Numbered from the stretch's first letter, positions 36,640-48,264 are shown. The stretch is DNA of 64,000 nucleotides from Tillus elongatus (GCA_964006375.1 OZ023262.1:94521976-94585975); one strand, 5' to 3'. Program-made: numbers and translations. Notes: generated from the letters alone by a model not told the origin.

Positions 36640-38260
36640 TGTTATACTCACTCTTGTGGTTCCTTTTAGACCGACATCAGCCTTCGTGGCACCAGCCCTC
36701 GTGACATTACCTAGCCTACGTGGCATATCCTAACCGGATTCACATCGTCTTAGCTCCAATTAGCTTCACCCCCCTAAAACCGCCATATTCTCGGTGAATC
36801 CATAGCCTGTGTGGCAACCAATATTTGCTGGTTCAGCCAGTGTGGCAGTTAGGCACCAGTATTTTTAGCACCAGCCCTCGTTGCACCAGCCCGTGTAGCA
36901 TTACCTAACCTGTGTGGAATGCTCCTACCCAAGTCACCTACTCTTAACTGCAAGTAGCTTTACACGTCTAAAACAGCTAGCCTCTTGGGGCATCCATAGC
37001 CTCTGTGGCGCACTCCGCACAATCATCCAACCCACCTTTGCTTGTCCAGTCTGTGTGGCACTAGCCTTTGTGGCACCAGCCTTTGTGGCACTAGCTCTCG
37101 TCGCACCAGCCTGTGTAATCTAAACTAGCCTGCGTGGCATGTTCCTGAGTAGGAACATGCCACTGAGGCTAGTTTAGGCCACACAGGCTGGTGCAGTTGC
37201 AGTTAAAAGGAGGTTACTTGAGTAAGTCACCTCCTCTTAACTGCAACTAGCTTTACTCCCCTAAACCACCCAGCTTTGTGGCGAATACATAGCCTGTGCC
37301 ACCCACTTTAGACAGTCATTCAACCAACCTTTACTTGTCCAGACTGTATGGAACTCGCCTTTGTGGATCCAGCATCTGTGGCATTACCTAGCCTGTGTGG
37401 AATGTTCCTACCCAAGTCACCTCCTCTTAACTGTAACTAGCTTTACTTCTCTAAACCAGCCAGCATCGTGGCGAATCAATCGCCTGTGTGGCACATTCCA
37501 GACAGTCATCGAACTAACCTACAGGTCCAGCCTCTGTGCCACCAGCATCTGTCGAACTAGCACTCGCGGCATTAACTACCCTGTGTGGCGTGCCTCAACC
37601 CTTGCGTGTTACATCTTGTTGATCATAACCAACTAAAACCCTTCAAAGGTACCCAGCCTGTGTGGCGTACGTTACTGTAAGTTGGGATATCTTTAAACTG
37701 CCGTGAAACCCTCAGGTTTGTTTATGAGCCCTCGTGGCATATGACTCTGTGGCGTTCTCCCGCTTTGTGGACCAGTTCCTGCAGTTTATCCTTAGCTTGG
37801 GTGCCGTAAGTTAAATTGAGGGCTGACCCAGTTGGGTGGCCTATGTGGCAGTAAAGTGTGTGGCACTAAACAGCTTGTGCGATATACTCTAACTTGTGAT
37901 ATCCAGCCTGTGCGGGATAAGCTACTTTGTGAAACCCATCCTGTAGGGCCACCCTAACTTGTAATATCTTTCAATTGTCAAGTAATATAGACTCTGTATA
38001 TTAGCTACAGTGCATTGAACTGCGAAGCGTTTCCTAGCTTTGTTGTATCAGCTTCGACAGTTATTTCATAGCCTGTATGGCCTTACTTCGATTAAGGACT
38101 AACCCAGCTTGAGTGAGTTACGTGTTAGTGCCCTTTGTGGCACTACCCGAGTCTTGCGGCGTGCACTGAAGCAGCCTAGTTCTGTCGAAGCTAGCCTTTG
38201 TGGTATCAGATTTGTTAGCGAGTCATTGCGACATAAACTTGCCTAGGTGCGCTTACTAAT
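36640..38260. repeat. degenerate tandem repeat rich in AGCCTGTGTGGCA
   Basis: About 1.6 kb in which AGCCTnTGTGGCA-type words recur dozens of times, separated by variable 10-60 bp spacers. A longer period is also visible: CTACCCAAGTCACCTCCTCT + TAACTGCAACTAGC occurs near 36930, 37225 and 37410, each followed by CTAAAC.AGCC. The composition (C/T/G-rich) is unlike the rest of the window. No frame stays open with a sensible product. It could be the tandem-repeat UTR of a LINE or a minisatellite. Confidence 0.72.
37133..37250. repeat. two adjacent hairpins in the tandem repeat
   Basis: Hairpin 1: GTGGCATGTTCCT / AGGAACATGCCAC around GAGT. Hairpin 2: GTTGCAGTTAAAAGGAGGT / ACCTCCTCTTAACTGCAAC around TACTTGAGTAAGTC. 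Both use pieces of the repeat unit in opposite orientation, as if one unit had been inverted. Confidence 0.8.
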
Positions 38261-38282
38261 GCTTCCCATTAATCTTCCTTCC

Positions 38283-38580
38283 TATAACTGCATCTTGTAA
38301 TGGGACGACGTGGCTAAGCTGAATGATGACGGATGCCCACGGCTGGAAAAGGTGAAGCGCTAACCCGACTATTAGCCGCTATGGCAAAGGTAGATGCAGC
38401 CGGGAACCAAAACCCGACTGGGCCTGAAAGGCCCCTGGTGAGTTGGCTGGTAAAGTGCGTTCAGAAACCATGAGTTGTAATCATCGTATCTCTCTACATG
38501 CCTAGGCTGTCGCTGATGTTCCATGCCAGTCCGGGGATACAAAGACTGAAACGCCAACTCTGTTTAGGTGGTGATTACTA
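38283..38580. other. GC-rich segment, unidentified, possibly a LINE UTR
   Basis: Abrupt rise in GC with CCCGACTGGGCCTGAAAGGC and CCCCTGGTGAGTTGGCTGG. No stable frame or RNA gene that I recognise. It follows the tandem repeat directly and is followed by dispersed-family sequence, so it is probably part of a retroelement whose UTR includes the tandem array. Confidence 0.35.
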
Positions 38581-38599
38581 ATTTAAAAAAAAACTATTA

Positions 38600-38775
38600 A
38601 AATTGCCTCCTACAATATTAAAACTTATGTTTTTTTTTTAAACAATAAAGTTATTTTGATAAAATATGGTACGTGGTTTCTACTATAAATGTTATACTGT
38701 CTATCAAATGTGATGTCTTTCATTAACCAAAGACAAATTTGGAACAAAAACATTTTTATAAAAATTTATTAACGT
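38600..38775. repeat. dispersed-family body fragment
   Basis: Contains AACAATAAAGTTATTTTGAT, AAATATGGTACGTGGTTTCT and AACATTTTTATAAAAATTTA, the block that precedes the terminus in other copies, here without the terminus. 38776-39450 has two TATATA-type words but nothing I can call a promoter. Confidence 0.6.
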
Positions 38776-40042
38776 TGGTGTTTTAGTTTAGGCAAATAGT
38801 TCATTTTATAATAAGACAATAAAACTTTTAAGAATTTTATTACAAAAGTTGTACGTTTATGCAGAGATAACAAAATCGAGGCAGTGTGTGTTATCGGGTT
38901 CATTGAGATGGTATATATAGACCGCATCAGTTAGGTCATTGCAGATGAACGATTCGACAGAGAGAGGGGGGAAGAAGCGCATTCATGTGATGAATACGTA
39001 TCTCATCTAACATACGATCTCTAAGTATATAAAACGATGAGAAATCACACATGCGTAAGCCCTATTCGTAGCGCTCTCCAAGACGCTTCTTGAAAGATAC
39101 ATTCGAATTTTTCCTTAAACTTGCAAGGGTCCATTTGTACTACGTTTAAAAAGCATTACGAAAATGATGGGTTTGTTGCAAATAAACATGTGTAAATGTC
39201 ACTGTAAAAATATTCACGAATATAATTTATTTCAGTCTCTTTAACTAACATATTTTCAGATTAGTGGCATTTCCGGTTTTACCAGAAGCTGGCATTAACT
39301 TTGTTACTTTAAATAGAACAGCCCGTATATTTCGCACTTTTCAATGGGAATTATAATTCTAACAGCTTTTAAACAATTACACGAGCCTTTAAAACACTTT
39401 ACTAGTCAAGCATGTAAAGATGTTGGTTGTTTGTTGTTTTGTAGTCCTTTATTTTTGTGGTCGCCTAGATCTCCCATCCTAACTACTCTCGATTTTTATT
39501 TACAAAAAATATGGTAACTATTCAAGTTTCTTCAAAAAATTTGACAGATGTAGTTTTTTCAGGTACTGGTATTATTCGTACACCACATCCTCGAAACTTG
39601 CAATTAAGCGCAAGTAGCTGACAGGTGTTCGTCTATCCAGTGATGGTGTGACAAATCAAAATTTATATACAGGGTGGTTGCTAGAGAGGCGCCCATTTGC
39701 TGAAATTCCAATATAAGTAACTCGAAGATTTCAAATAGAACAGCCTGTATATGAGCACCTGAATCAATGCCAAAATTGATTGTGTTTCGGATGGATATGG
39801 ATTTTTTACATATAGAGCTGATAATTTCCGAGTTATTCAAAAGTTATCAATTTGATTACAACTACATGATATAATGATCGGATTGTTTCCGTTTTGTCTA
39901 GTGTCCACTGGTCATGACAGAATTCTCCAAAATGTCATATTTGACAAGTATTTACAGCATTGTCTTTTCGCTGTTGTGTAATTGTGTAGTTGTTTTATAG
40001 TTAGTATAAATAATTAAAAAAAACTTCAATAACGAAGAATTG

Positions 40043-41079
40043 AGAGAGATGGTGTACATAATTGGTGAATGTTGTGGAAATTGTATTTTGGCTTCCAGTA
40101 TTTATAAGCAGTGTTATCCTCTGCGTAGACAGCAGACAGATTTGTCAGTAAAAAGGCTTAAATATAGATTTGAGCATAATTCGTCTGTATTTTGCCGAAC
40201 ACCAAAAAAAAAACTTTGCCGTCAAAGAATATTTAGCATTTGGTGTTCTTGGGGAGCCAACAGGGAGTCAAAGAGATATTGCGAAAATATTAGATCTGGA
40301 TCAGTCCTCAGTTCAGCGAGTTCTCAAGCTTCATAAGTACCATGCCTACCACTTCCGAGTAGCTCAAGCACTGGGAAATGAAATTTTTAAGCGCCGAATG
40401 AGGTACCGACAGTGGGCAGTGCATCAAGTTGAGCTGAACAGGAGTTTTTTCGCAAAGTGCTTTTTGTGGATGAATCCTCTTTCCATAATAACGGAGTCAC
40501 AAATATGCACAATTTACATCATTATGCAGAAAACAACCCGCACGTAACAAGATTTGTTAATTTCCAGAATAGGTGGACGCTTGATGTTTGGGGTGGAATC
40601 ATTGTCAACACCGTTCTTGGACCACATTTTTTGATGGGCCTCTAAATAATATAATGTACAACCCGTTCTTGTTTAATGATTTACCAGTCGTGACGGAACA
40701 TGTACAGCTACAAGTTAGGCAAGCTTTGTGGATGCAGCACGCTGGTGCTCCACCGCATTATGCTGCCGTAGTTAGACAATATCTTGACCAAGAGTACGAA
40801 GGAAGGTGGATTGACAGGGATGGACCAGTAGCCTGGCCTCATAAGTTTTCCGACCTTACTTTCTGTGACTTCTCTTCATTAGAATTTGTAAAAATTATGT
40901 GTATCGCACTCCACCAACAACATAAGAAGATATGCGAGGGAGAGTACAAGATGCCTTTCGGCAAATTAGTTGTGCAATGCTTTCCAATGCTCAGCAATCA
41001 TATGGAAGAAGGCTACAACTTTGTTTTGAACAAAATGGTCGTCGATTCAAGCACCTTTTATAGTCCATTCCAGAAATAG
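40043..41079 (+). pseudogene. mariner-like transposase (fourth family), several frameshifts
   Basis: Across three frames: REMVYIIGECCGNCILASSI and YKQCYPLRRQQ (DUF4817-like helix-turn-helix), GSQRDIAKILDLDQSSVQRV and HKYHAYHF (second helix-turn-helix), LFVDESSFHNNG (first Asp), NRWTLDVWGGIIVNTVLGPH, MQHAGAPPHYAAVVRQYL, where the second catalytic Asp is Ala, and KFSDLTFCDFSSLEF, where the third Asp is in FCD. The loss of the second Asp and at least four frame changes make it inactive. The C-terminus (FVLNKMVVDSSTFYS) is poorly conserved. Confidence 0.82.
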
Positions 41080-41230
41080 AAATTATTGGTCATTCGTTGA
41101 TTATTCATTTATTTATTTATTCATTTATTTATGTTATTCATTAGATATTATCGGTTTATTATCTTTAATTTATTACTTGTTTACTCCATTGTTATTTCTC
41201 CTCTGATATCTATTAAACTAGTTCCAAAAA

Positions 41231-41369
41231 AATAATCTTCTGTCATTCGAATCTCTACCGGAGAACTTTAAGAAAATAGAGAATGTATTGCTTTTATCTT
41301 ATGTAAAAGCAATACATTCTCTATTTTCTTAAAGTTCTCCGGTGTAGATTCCAATGACAGAAGATTATT
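41231..41369. repeat. 139-bp near-perfect hairpin
   Basis: Left arm AATAATCTTCTGTCATT...GCAATA-type sequence and its inverse meet near 41300, leaving a loop of about five bases (around ATCTTATG). Arms are about 66 nt with only two or three mismatches (near CGAATCTCTACCGG versus CCGGTGTAGATTCC). It sits about 150 bp after the transposase stop, inside the long-inverted-repeat mariner. It could be a small foldback MITE, or a hairpin transcript source. Confidence 0.92.
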
Positions 41370-42412
41370 TTGATAAAAATTTGAGAGTAAATTAATTTTT
41401 GCATTATTTCAGGTGCTTATATACAGGATGTTATATTCGAGAATATCTAGTAGTACTAGTTTAACCTCTACGAATGAACAAATCATGAATGTTAATGTTC
41501 TTTCTATACTAGAATTCTATCTGCTGACACCACTCAGATTAGTTTAAGTGGTTAGTTCGAAAATGTATTATTTAAGCATAGTTTGCATTTGTCAAGTTTA
41601 TAGAAAGAAAAGACAATCAGGCAAAAGTGATGGATTTGTGACAAAACAATGTTAGCCTCTCAATCATTGATAAGAACATTTTCTTTGGCAGAAAAGTTTT
41701 TTTAACGACAAAATTGTCGGTTGTTTCCATGGAGAGAAACACTGTTCGTAAATGCTAGAAGCCCAGGAGCAAATGGCTATAATTCAATCATAAGATCATG
41801 TAGTTGCAATCAAATTGATAATTTTTGAATAATTCAGATATTATCAGCTCTACATTCTATATGTAAAAAAACCCATATCTATCCGAAAGAGAAACCATTT
41901 TTTCATTGATTCCGGTGCCCATATAAAGGATGTTCCATTTGAAATTTTCGAGTTATTTATATTGGAATTTCAGCAAATGGGCGCCACTCTAGCAACCACC
42001 CTGCATACAAATTATGATTTTTCACTCTATCACCAGATAGACGAACACCTGTTAGCTACTTGCACTGAAATGCAAGTTACGCGGATGTGGTGTACGAAGG
42101 ATACCAGTACCTGAAAAAACTCTACATCTGTCAAATTTTTTGAAGCAACTTGAATAACTTGAAGAGCGTTGATTTTTATGACACAGTACTTACTATCAAT
42201 TTTAACCAGAATTTCATTTAAAATCAAAAAATACAATAATATACAAGGTGTTTCATTAAAAAACCAAAGTTCCAGTGACATACGGACCACTCTGTATAGC
42301 TGAACATATTTATAGGTTATGGACCTTAACATCGTAAAACACTTTTGTCTGAAAGTTTTTTCCAAAAAGTGTAAATTAAAGAAGCTGTTGGATTTTTTTG
42401 GGGGAAATGACT

Positions 42413-42419
<7 letters not shown>

Positions 42420-42493
<74 letters not shown>
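42420..42493. repeat. (TA)n array
   Basis: Ends exactly at the left tip of mariner A copy 3. Confidence 0.97.
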
Positions 42494-42497
<4 letters not shown>

Positions 42498-44200
42498 GGC
42501 GCATTGAAAACGAAACAGACCGATTTGCGTCCAGAGAATTTTTTTAAGAAACGCTGAAACACGTCAGTTTTAATATTAAGGGGAACATTTTTTGACATAA
42601 AACTCAACTTTGTCACATCAACCCCTTAAGGGTGGTGATATCAACCCTTATATTTTAAATAGGAAACATGGGTCTAGGGTTACATCATTTGAAAGCTCTT
42701 TCTTTTCTGAATTCAGCACTAATGTTTTTGGAAGTTTTATAAACTCGTTTAAAAATTATTCACAGTTGCAGTTGCAAGAACGTATTTCATTCATTTTGAT
42801 AAGAAATGCACTATTTTGTCAATTTTTCGTTAAAAAAAACCTCAAAAACGAAGCCAAACGTTCAAAAATGTTTACTCAGTTAAGTAAGTGTTCAAATTTG
42901 TGACCACCAGCTTCCATACAAAACTACAAATTTTGTTCAAAACGAGCTCTGACATTCTGGGGCATTTGTGGAGTTATTAGACGGCATTCTTTAACAGCGC
43001 GTCGTCGTAATTCTTCCAGTGACTCCGGTTCTGTTGCGTAAACTCTACTCTTTAAATGGCCTCATAGAAAGGAGTCTAAAGGATTTAAATCGGGTGATCT
43101 AGGGGGGCACTCAATAGCACCTCTACGCCCAATCCATTGTCTTGAAAACCCTTTGTTCAAGAACTCCCTAACACGTTGTGAAAAATTCGGAGATGCTCCA
43201 TCTTGTTGAAACACTATATGCTTTTTTGATGGCGATCATCATTTTTAACAATTTCTATTATTAGAGGGTAAACGATATCTTTGCCATCAAGAAAAATTGT
43301 TCCGATTAAATGGTCTCCCAAAATGCCAGTCCAGATAAATTTCTAACGACAATTATGACGATTGACTCTAGAGTTTAATAAAAAACATACACTGGTCTGA
43401 AAAACAGACATTGAACAGAAAGTTCCAGTTATCAGCTATTCGTGCAGTCATAACTTCACAAAACTCCAGCCGCCGATCAAAGGCATCTTCATTCAGTTGT
43501 TGTACAAGATGAATTTTATATGGGTGAAGTTTATTATGCTTCAATGTTCGCTGAATAGTTCTTCTTTTGGTGTTTGAAACAGTGGCCAATTTTCTTGCGC
43601 TTAAAATTGGGTCTGCAGCAATTTGTCCTAAAACTTCAATCTCAGTAGTCTCATTTCTAACCGGAAATTCACGTTCAGGATCCCGTTTTTTGTTGGCTAC
43701 TGGACCATTTTGTCGAAACCTCGCAACTAACTCCAAGATGTATTTTCTGTTACCATGTCTGTTTAATACTATCAAGTATTAAACCGACCGATAAATTGAA
43801 ATAATAAATAATAAACCGCATTTCTCTCATTCCGATAAGAAATGTTCTGATAGTCAATTTTTTGTTTAAAACCCAACAAAACATTGACTATCAGCACATT
43901 TCTTATCGGAATGAGAGAAATGCGTTTTTGCATCTTCAACTGTGAATAATTTTTAAACGAGTTAATAAAACTTCCAAATGAAGTGCTGAATTCAGGAAAA
44001 AAAGAGCTTTCAAATGATGTAACACTCGACCCATCTTACCTATTTAAAATATAAGAGTTGTTATCACAACCTTTAAGGGGTTGATGTGACAAAGTTGAAT
44101 TTTACGTCAAAACATGTCCCCCTCAATATTAAAATTGACGTGTTTCAGCGTTTCTAAAAAAAAAATTCTCTTGACGCAAATCGGTCTGTTTCGTTTTCAA
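42494..44200 (-). mobile_element. mariner family A, copy 3 (right tip lost)
   Basis: Left tip GGGTGGCGCATTGAAAACG at 42494. On the right the inverted arm reads as far as GTTTCGTTTTCAA (44200) and then changes into TA repeat, so the last 11 bp (GCGCCACCC plus target) are missing. The internal pair around TCTCATTCCGATAAG at 43825-43920 is kept. Confidence 0.88.
42890..43775 (-). pseudogene. mariner family A transposase, N-terminally deleted
   Basis: Begins in the middle of the first helix-turn-helix (NRHGNRKYILELVARFRQNG); about 35 residues present in copies 1 and 2 are missing. PEREFPVRNET is intact here where copy 2 has a stop. First Asp region CFSDQCMF (Glu to Gln). After the frame breaks near 43370, a segment of about 60 bp is also lost. 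Later pieces resemble copy 2 (ELRRRAVKECRLITPQM, FEQNL). Confidence 0.82.
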
Positions 44201-44202
44201 TA

Positions 44203-44213
<11 letters not shown>

Positions 44214-44294
<81 letters not shown>

Positions 44295-44343
44295 CATAAT
44301 TACATATTTATATATGGTGGCGCATTGAAAACGAAACAGACCG
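44214..44343. repeat. (TA)n array followed by an isolated mariner A tip
   Basis: TA array to about 44288. At 44316-44343 a bare tip GGTGGCGCATTGAAAACGAA + ACAGACCG appears and stops. No arm follows; dispersed-family sequence begins at once. The tip is in direct orientation relative to the left tip of copy 3. Confidence 0.85.
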
Positions 44344-44520
44344 ACATATAAACTTGAAACTGGCCCTGGATATGTGTTCTAGAGGGCCTAATTAGCGCTC
44401 ATTTGTAGAAATTTTTTCAAAATCCAAAAGTCGGGATATCCACATTAGCGAAATTTTTAAAAGAAAATTCACTAAAAGGAAAGATAATTTGGCACAATAA
44501 CGCGCCTGCTGTATCATAAT
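44344..44520. repeat. dispersed-family module and end
   Basis: AACTTGAAACTGGCCCTGGA, TATGTGTTCTAGAGGGCC, AAAAGTCGGGATATC, then AAAATTCACTAA and a degraded terminus (AATAACGCGCCTGCTGT). 44521-44767 is unassigned intron. Confidence 0.75.
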
Positions 44521-44767
44521 AATGTTATTCACTTTAACCACGATAAATAAATAAATAGTATATTTTCGCTTATGAAAAAAAATAAGTGACAGTTCAAACA
44601 GGTCGATGTAACAAGAACTACAATAATAACGATATAGTTATGGATAAATCTTTTGACAAATTCACTGAACTGTTCAACTACATGAAGCAATGTTATGCAC
44701 AAAAGCTAAGTACGGTGTTCTGAATGCAGCCCCGTATGTTTCTACGCTAGCAGACAGATACTACTAC

Positions 44768-44905
44768 CTGAGATAATCATGTCGCCTCGTTCCGTAGTCC
44801 AGTAGTTGATGGAGGTCGGGAAAGCCTCTGTGCGGCATTCCAGCGTGACATCTTGCCCTATGTATGCCCCTTCCAACTGGTTGGGGATCGATAGCATTGG
44901 AGGAA
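44768..44905 (-). CDS. lachesin/DIP-like Ig-domain gene, exon starting an Ig domain
   Basis: On the minus strand the acceptor ATGTTCCAG precedes the exon and the donor GTAGTA follows it. The 138 nt encode (F)PPMLSIPNQLEGAYIGQ, DVTLECRTEAFPTSINYW and TTERGDMIIS(G), the start of an Ig domain with its first Cys (LEC) and the core Trp (INYW). PPMLxIPNQLxGAYxGQ is very typical of insect DIP (Dpr-interacting protein) and lachesin-type cell-surface proteins. These are secreted or GPI-anchored partners used in neuronal recognition. The exon begins with two bases completing a codon started by the exon at 52976-53104, a phase match. It ends phase 1. No damage is seen. The next exon, expected to supply the second Cys (YxCVAKNSLG-like), was not found downstream in the window. 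Confidence 0.88.
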
Positions 44906-45364
44906 CTGGAACATAACGTTATATTTCAGCATATTATGGTAAGAGATTATTAATAAAGCCGCAAGCCCGTGAGGACCTCAAAGTTGTATGTGTTAAGAGC
45001 TCTGTGTTTGTTCGTAGAGAATGGATGTGACTTTGTGATACAAAGGTACTACGAACTTTTTTTGGATAATTTAATGTAATTTTATATTTATCAAAAATAA
45101 GATATACACAAGTGAGGCAAGGAATATTTCCAAGATGCATGCAAACCCAGAGACTTTGTGGATTTATTTGCTTTTGCGGGGTATTTTGAATATGAAGTAG
45201 AGATGGTAGGTTGCGACTTTGACAATCCTATTCCATTTTTTTGTGTAAAACTAACGATTCTGAAATCAATACTAACATGGCACTCTTTGTTTTAAGTTAC
45301 ACAGTATGATGTAATTTTTTAAATTTTTAGACGCCCCCTGTATCCCCTTTATGTGATGGGATAA

Positions 45365-46060
45365 TTAGAGTCTAGACGCGTTATGGAAGTGAATTTTCAT
45401 AAAAATGTTTTTAATATCAAATATTTCTTTAATGCAAGCAGGCATCACATTGGTTACCGGTGTAACCTATATAGTAGAAAGAATGAACGATAGGTAATCA
45501 AAATAACTTATTGTTTGGACGTGTACAAAAATTTTACGAAAATAAACTTAAATGTTTCCGAGAAAACCGGTTCCCTAGTCAACGAACCTTACGTTGATAG
45601 CAAATTGAGTTAATGCAATTTAAAGTATTTAATAAAGATTCGTTACCAAAACGCACTTTCTGTGTCTCGATATTTTTTTTCTTACAAACATGCATCATAT
45701 TTCGATGAAAAATTCAAAAATACAATAATATAAGGGGTACTTGAAAAAAAATATTTTGTATCACCAGAGGCTTATGGGCCACCCTGTGATCGTCAAAACA
45801 ATGTTATAAGATGCAGCTCAAGACACCCTAAAGATAACTTAGACAATTGTTTCTCGTATCTTGTATAATAAAAATTATATTGAGGTTTACTGTAGAAATG
45901 CATCACCCCGTATCTATGTAAACAAATAAAAACTGAAACTAAACCCGGATATGGATTCTAGGGGGCCTGGTTTGCACTCATTTGAAGAAATCTTTTTAAA
46001 ATTCAAAAGTCGCGGTCTCATCACTAACGAATTTTTTTTCACGAAAACCTTCTCGTCATG
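45365..46060. repeat. two dispersed-family pieces
   Basis: 45365-45600 carries an inverted terminus (TCTAGACGCGTTATGGAAGT, GAATTTTCATAAAAATG) and the GTTACCGGTGTAACC palindrome-like block. From 45640 a direct copy begins (GATTCGTTACCAAAACGCAC, TTATGGGCCACCCTGTGATC, TAGGGGGCCTGGTTTGCAC, AAAAGTCGCGGTCTC). 44906-45365 holds no recognised feature. Confidence 0.72.
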
Positions 46061-46203
46061 CCTTCTATCCATTTAAGATAGTTTTATTAAATTGTTTGTC
46101 TTCCATGCCACAATTTTATTAAGCGCTCGATCAGCCAACGTTTGGTGGTGATAATTTCGTTTGATATTAGCTAATTTAAAAAAAGATTTCCCTAATGAGG
46201 AGA

Positions 46204-46990
<787 letters not shown>

Positions 46991-46995
46991 TGGTA

Positions 46996-47846
46996 GCGAA
47001 TTTTCGGTAAATTTGCAGTTTAACTCCCGAACGCTCTTCAAAAAACTGTTTTCAGACACCCGCTTAGCCACCCCCCCCCCTCTGGATCCAGAAACCCCAA
47101 GAAAAATTTCATGTTCACACCCTCCAAGGAAGTTACGGGACCAGGAGTGAGTAGGGTTGCTGTGCGTGGTAAGTAGTAAAAAGGAAATATAATCAGAAAA
47201 TCGAATAAAACTGGTTTGAAAGCTGTCTTTTTCACATCTTGAAGCCATATCACCCTGCCTACCCCGCACAGCACCCCTATCCCCCCAGGTGCCATAACTT
47301 CCTTGGCGGGTAGGAACAAGACATTTTTCTTCTGGTTTATGCAGCGAGGGTGGTTGTATGCACGTGTGGGGGAAGGAAAATCCCCACGACGAAGCAGCGA
47401 CCCCCACCTCTGCCACAAGTCAAACGGGAGGTGTGGTGGGGGGTGTTCTGCTTCGTCGTAGGCATTTCCTCCCCACTCGTGTGCATAACACCACCCTCGT
47501 TGCATACAAGAAAAACTTCTTGTTCATACCCCCCCCCCCAAGGAAGTTACGTGAGCTGGGGCAAATAGGGATGCTGTGCGGGGTAGGCAGGGTTTAATGG
47601 GGATATGGCTTCAAATAGACAACTTTCAAGCAGTTTTCTTCACATTTTCTGCTCATATTTCCTTTTTACTACCTACCCCGCCCAGCACCCCTATTCACTC
47701 CAAATCCCGTAACTTCCTTAAGGGGTGTGAACAAGAAATTTTTCTTGTGGTTTGTGCATCTACGTGGGGTCCTAATAATGTTTCTGAAAACAATTTTTTT
47801 AAGCGTTCGGGAGCTAATCTGCAAATTTACCGAATTTTCATTAAAT
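46996..47846. mobile_element. foldback (MITE-like) element, ~850-bp palindrome
   Basis: The two outer ends, GGTAAATTTGCAGTTTAACT + CCCGAACGCT at 47007 and AGCGTTCGGGAGCTAATCTG + CAAATTTACCG near 47802-47835, are inverse matches. The inverse match continues inward to a centre near 47420 (ACGACGAAGCAG / CTGCTTCGTCG). Each arm is itself palindromic: AAGGAAGTTACG and CGTAACTTCCTT words occur four times, alternating in orientation. Poly-C runs and GC-rich composition mark the inner parts. Open frames across it are by-products of the symmetry. No transposase is present. Confidence 0.85.
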
Positions 47847-47869
47847 ACTTCAAATTTCAAAGCTAAATT

Positions 47870-48260
47870 TGCTATTAACGTAATCTTTGCTGATTAGAAA
47901 ACGAACATTTAAGTTTATTTTCGGAAAATTCTTGTATATTTTCAAACCATAATTAATTTTGGTAAAATATAGTACATTGTTTCTACTATATAGGCTATAC
48001 TTGTAATCAGATTGACTCCTGCTCGGATTTGCTAGTAAAAACATTTTTATGAAAATTCACTTCCAAAGCACACTTTCTGCATCCAGACTTTTTAAAAATG
48101 TTTATATATTTTCAAACAATAAAGTTATTTCGATGAAATATGATACATTGTTTCTACTATATAGGCAACAAAGTTTGATGCCTGCTTTCATCAAAGAAGA
48201 CATTTGCTATTAAAAATACTTCGCTACCATAACGCACTTACTGCGTTCAGACTTTTTATT
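47870..48260. repeat. two consecutive dispersed-family 3' ends
   Basis: First end: AATATAGTACATTGTTTCTA, then AAAATTCACTTCCAAAGCAC + ACTTTCTGCATCCAGA to 48090. Second, about 165 bp later: AAATATGATACATTGTTTCT, then TTCGCTACCATAACGCAC + TTACTGCGTTCAGA to 48255. The second is shorter by an internal deletion, so the pair is a tandem partial duplication or two nested insertions. Confidence 0.76.
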
Positions 48261-48264
48261 TCTT

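Larger units (their letters stand above)
39503..42165 (+). mobile_element. mariner-like element with ~370-bp inverted arms
   Basis: 39503-39880 is repeated in inverse at about 41795-42165. Landmarks on the left are GCAAGTAGCTGACAGGTGTT, ACAGGGTGGTTGCTAGAGAG and CAAATGGGCGCC (inverse), each matched on the right with few mismatches. A mariner transposase lies between them. The classic tip ACAGGGTGGTTGC is inside the arm. The outer about 165 bp of each arm reads weakly as the end of another transposase (VASKNLTDVEFFQ, SFVHHIR on the right arm, minus strand). So the arms may be two opposed older copies, not simple terminal repeats. Confidence 0.8.

Noticed and set aside
36640..38260. CRISPR-like interpretation of the spaced repeat
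   Set aside because: Repeat units are degenerate, spacing is irregular, and the DNA is eukaryotic.
38910..39035. TATATA words followed by TCAGT-like bases, a possible promoter or solo LTR
   Set aside because: Spacing between TATA and initiator is off and no LTR ends or downstream frame are visible.
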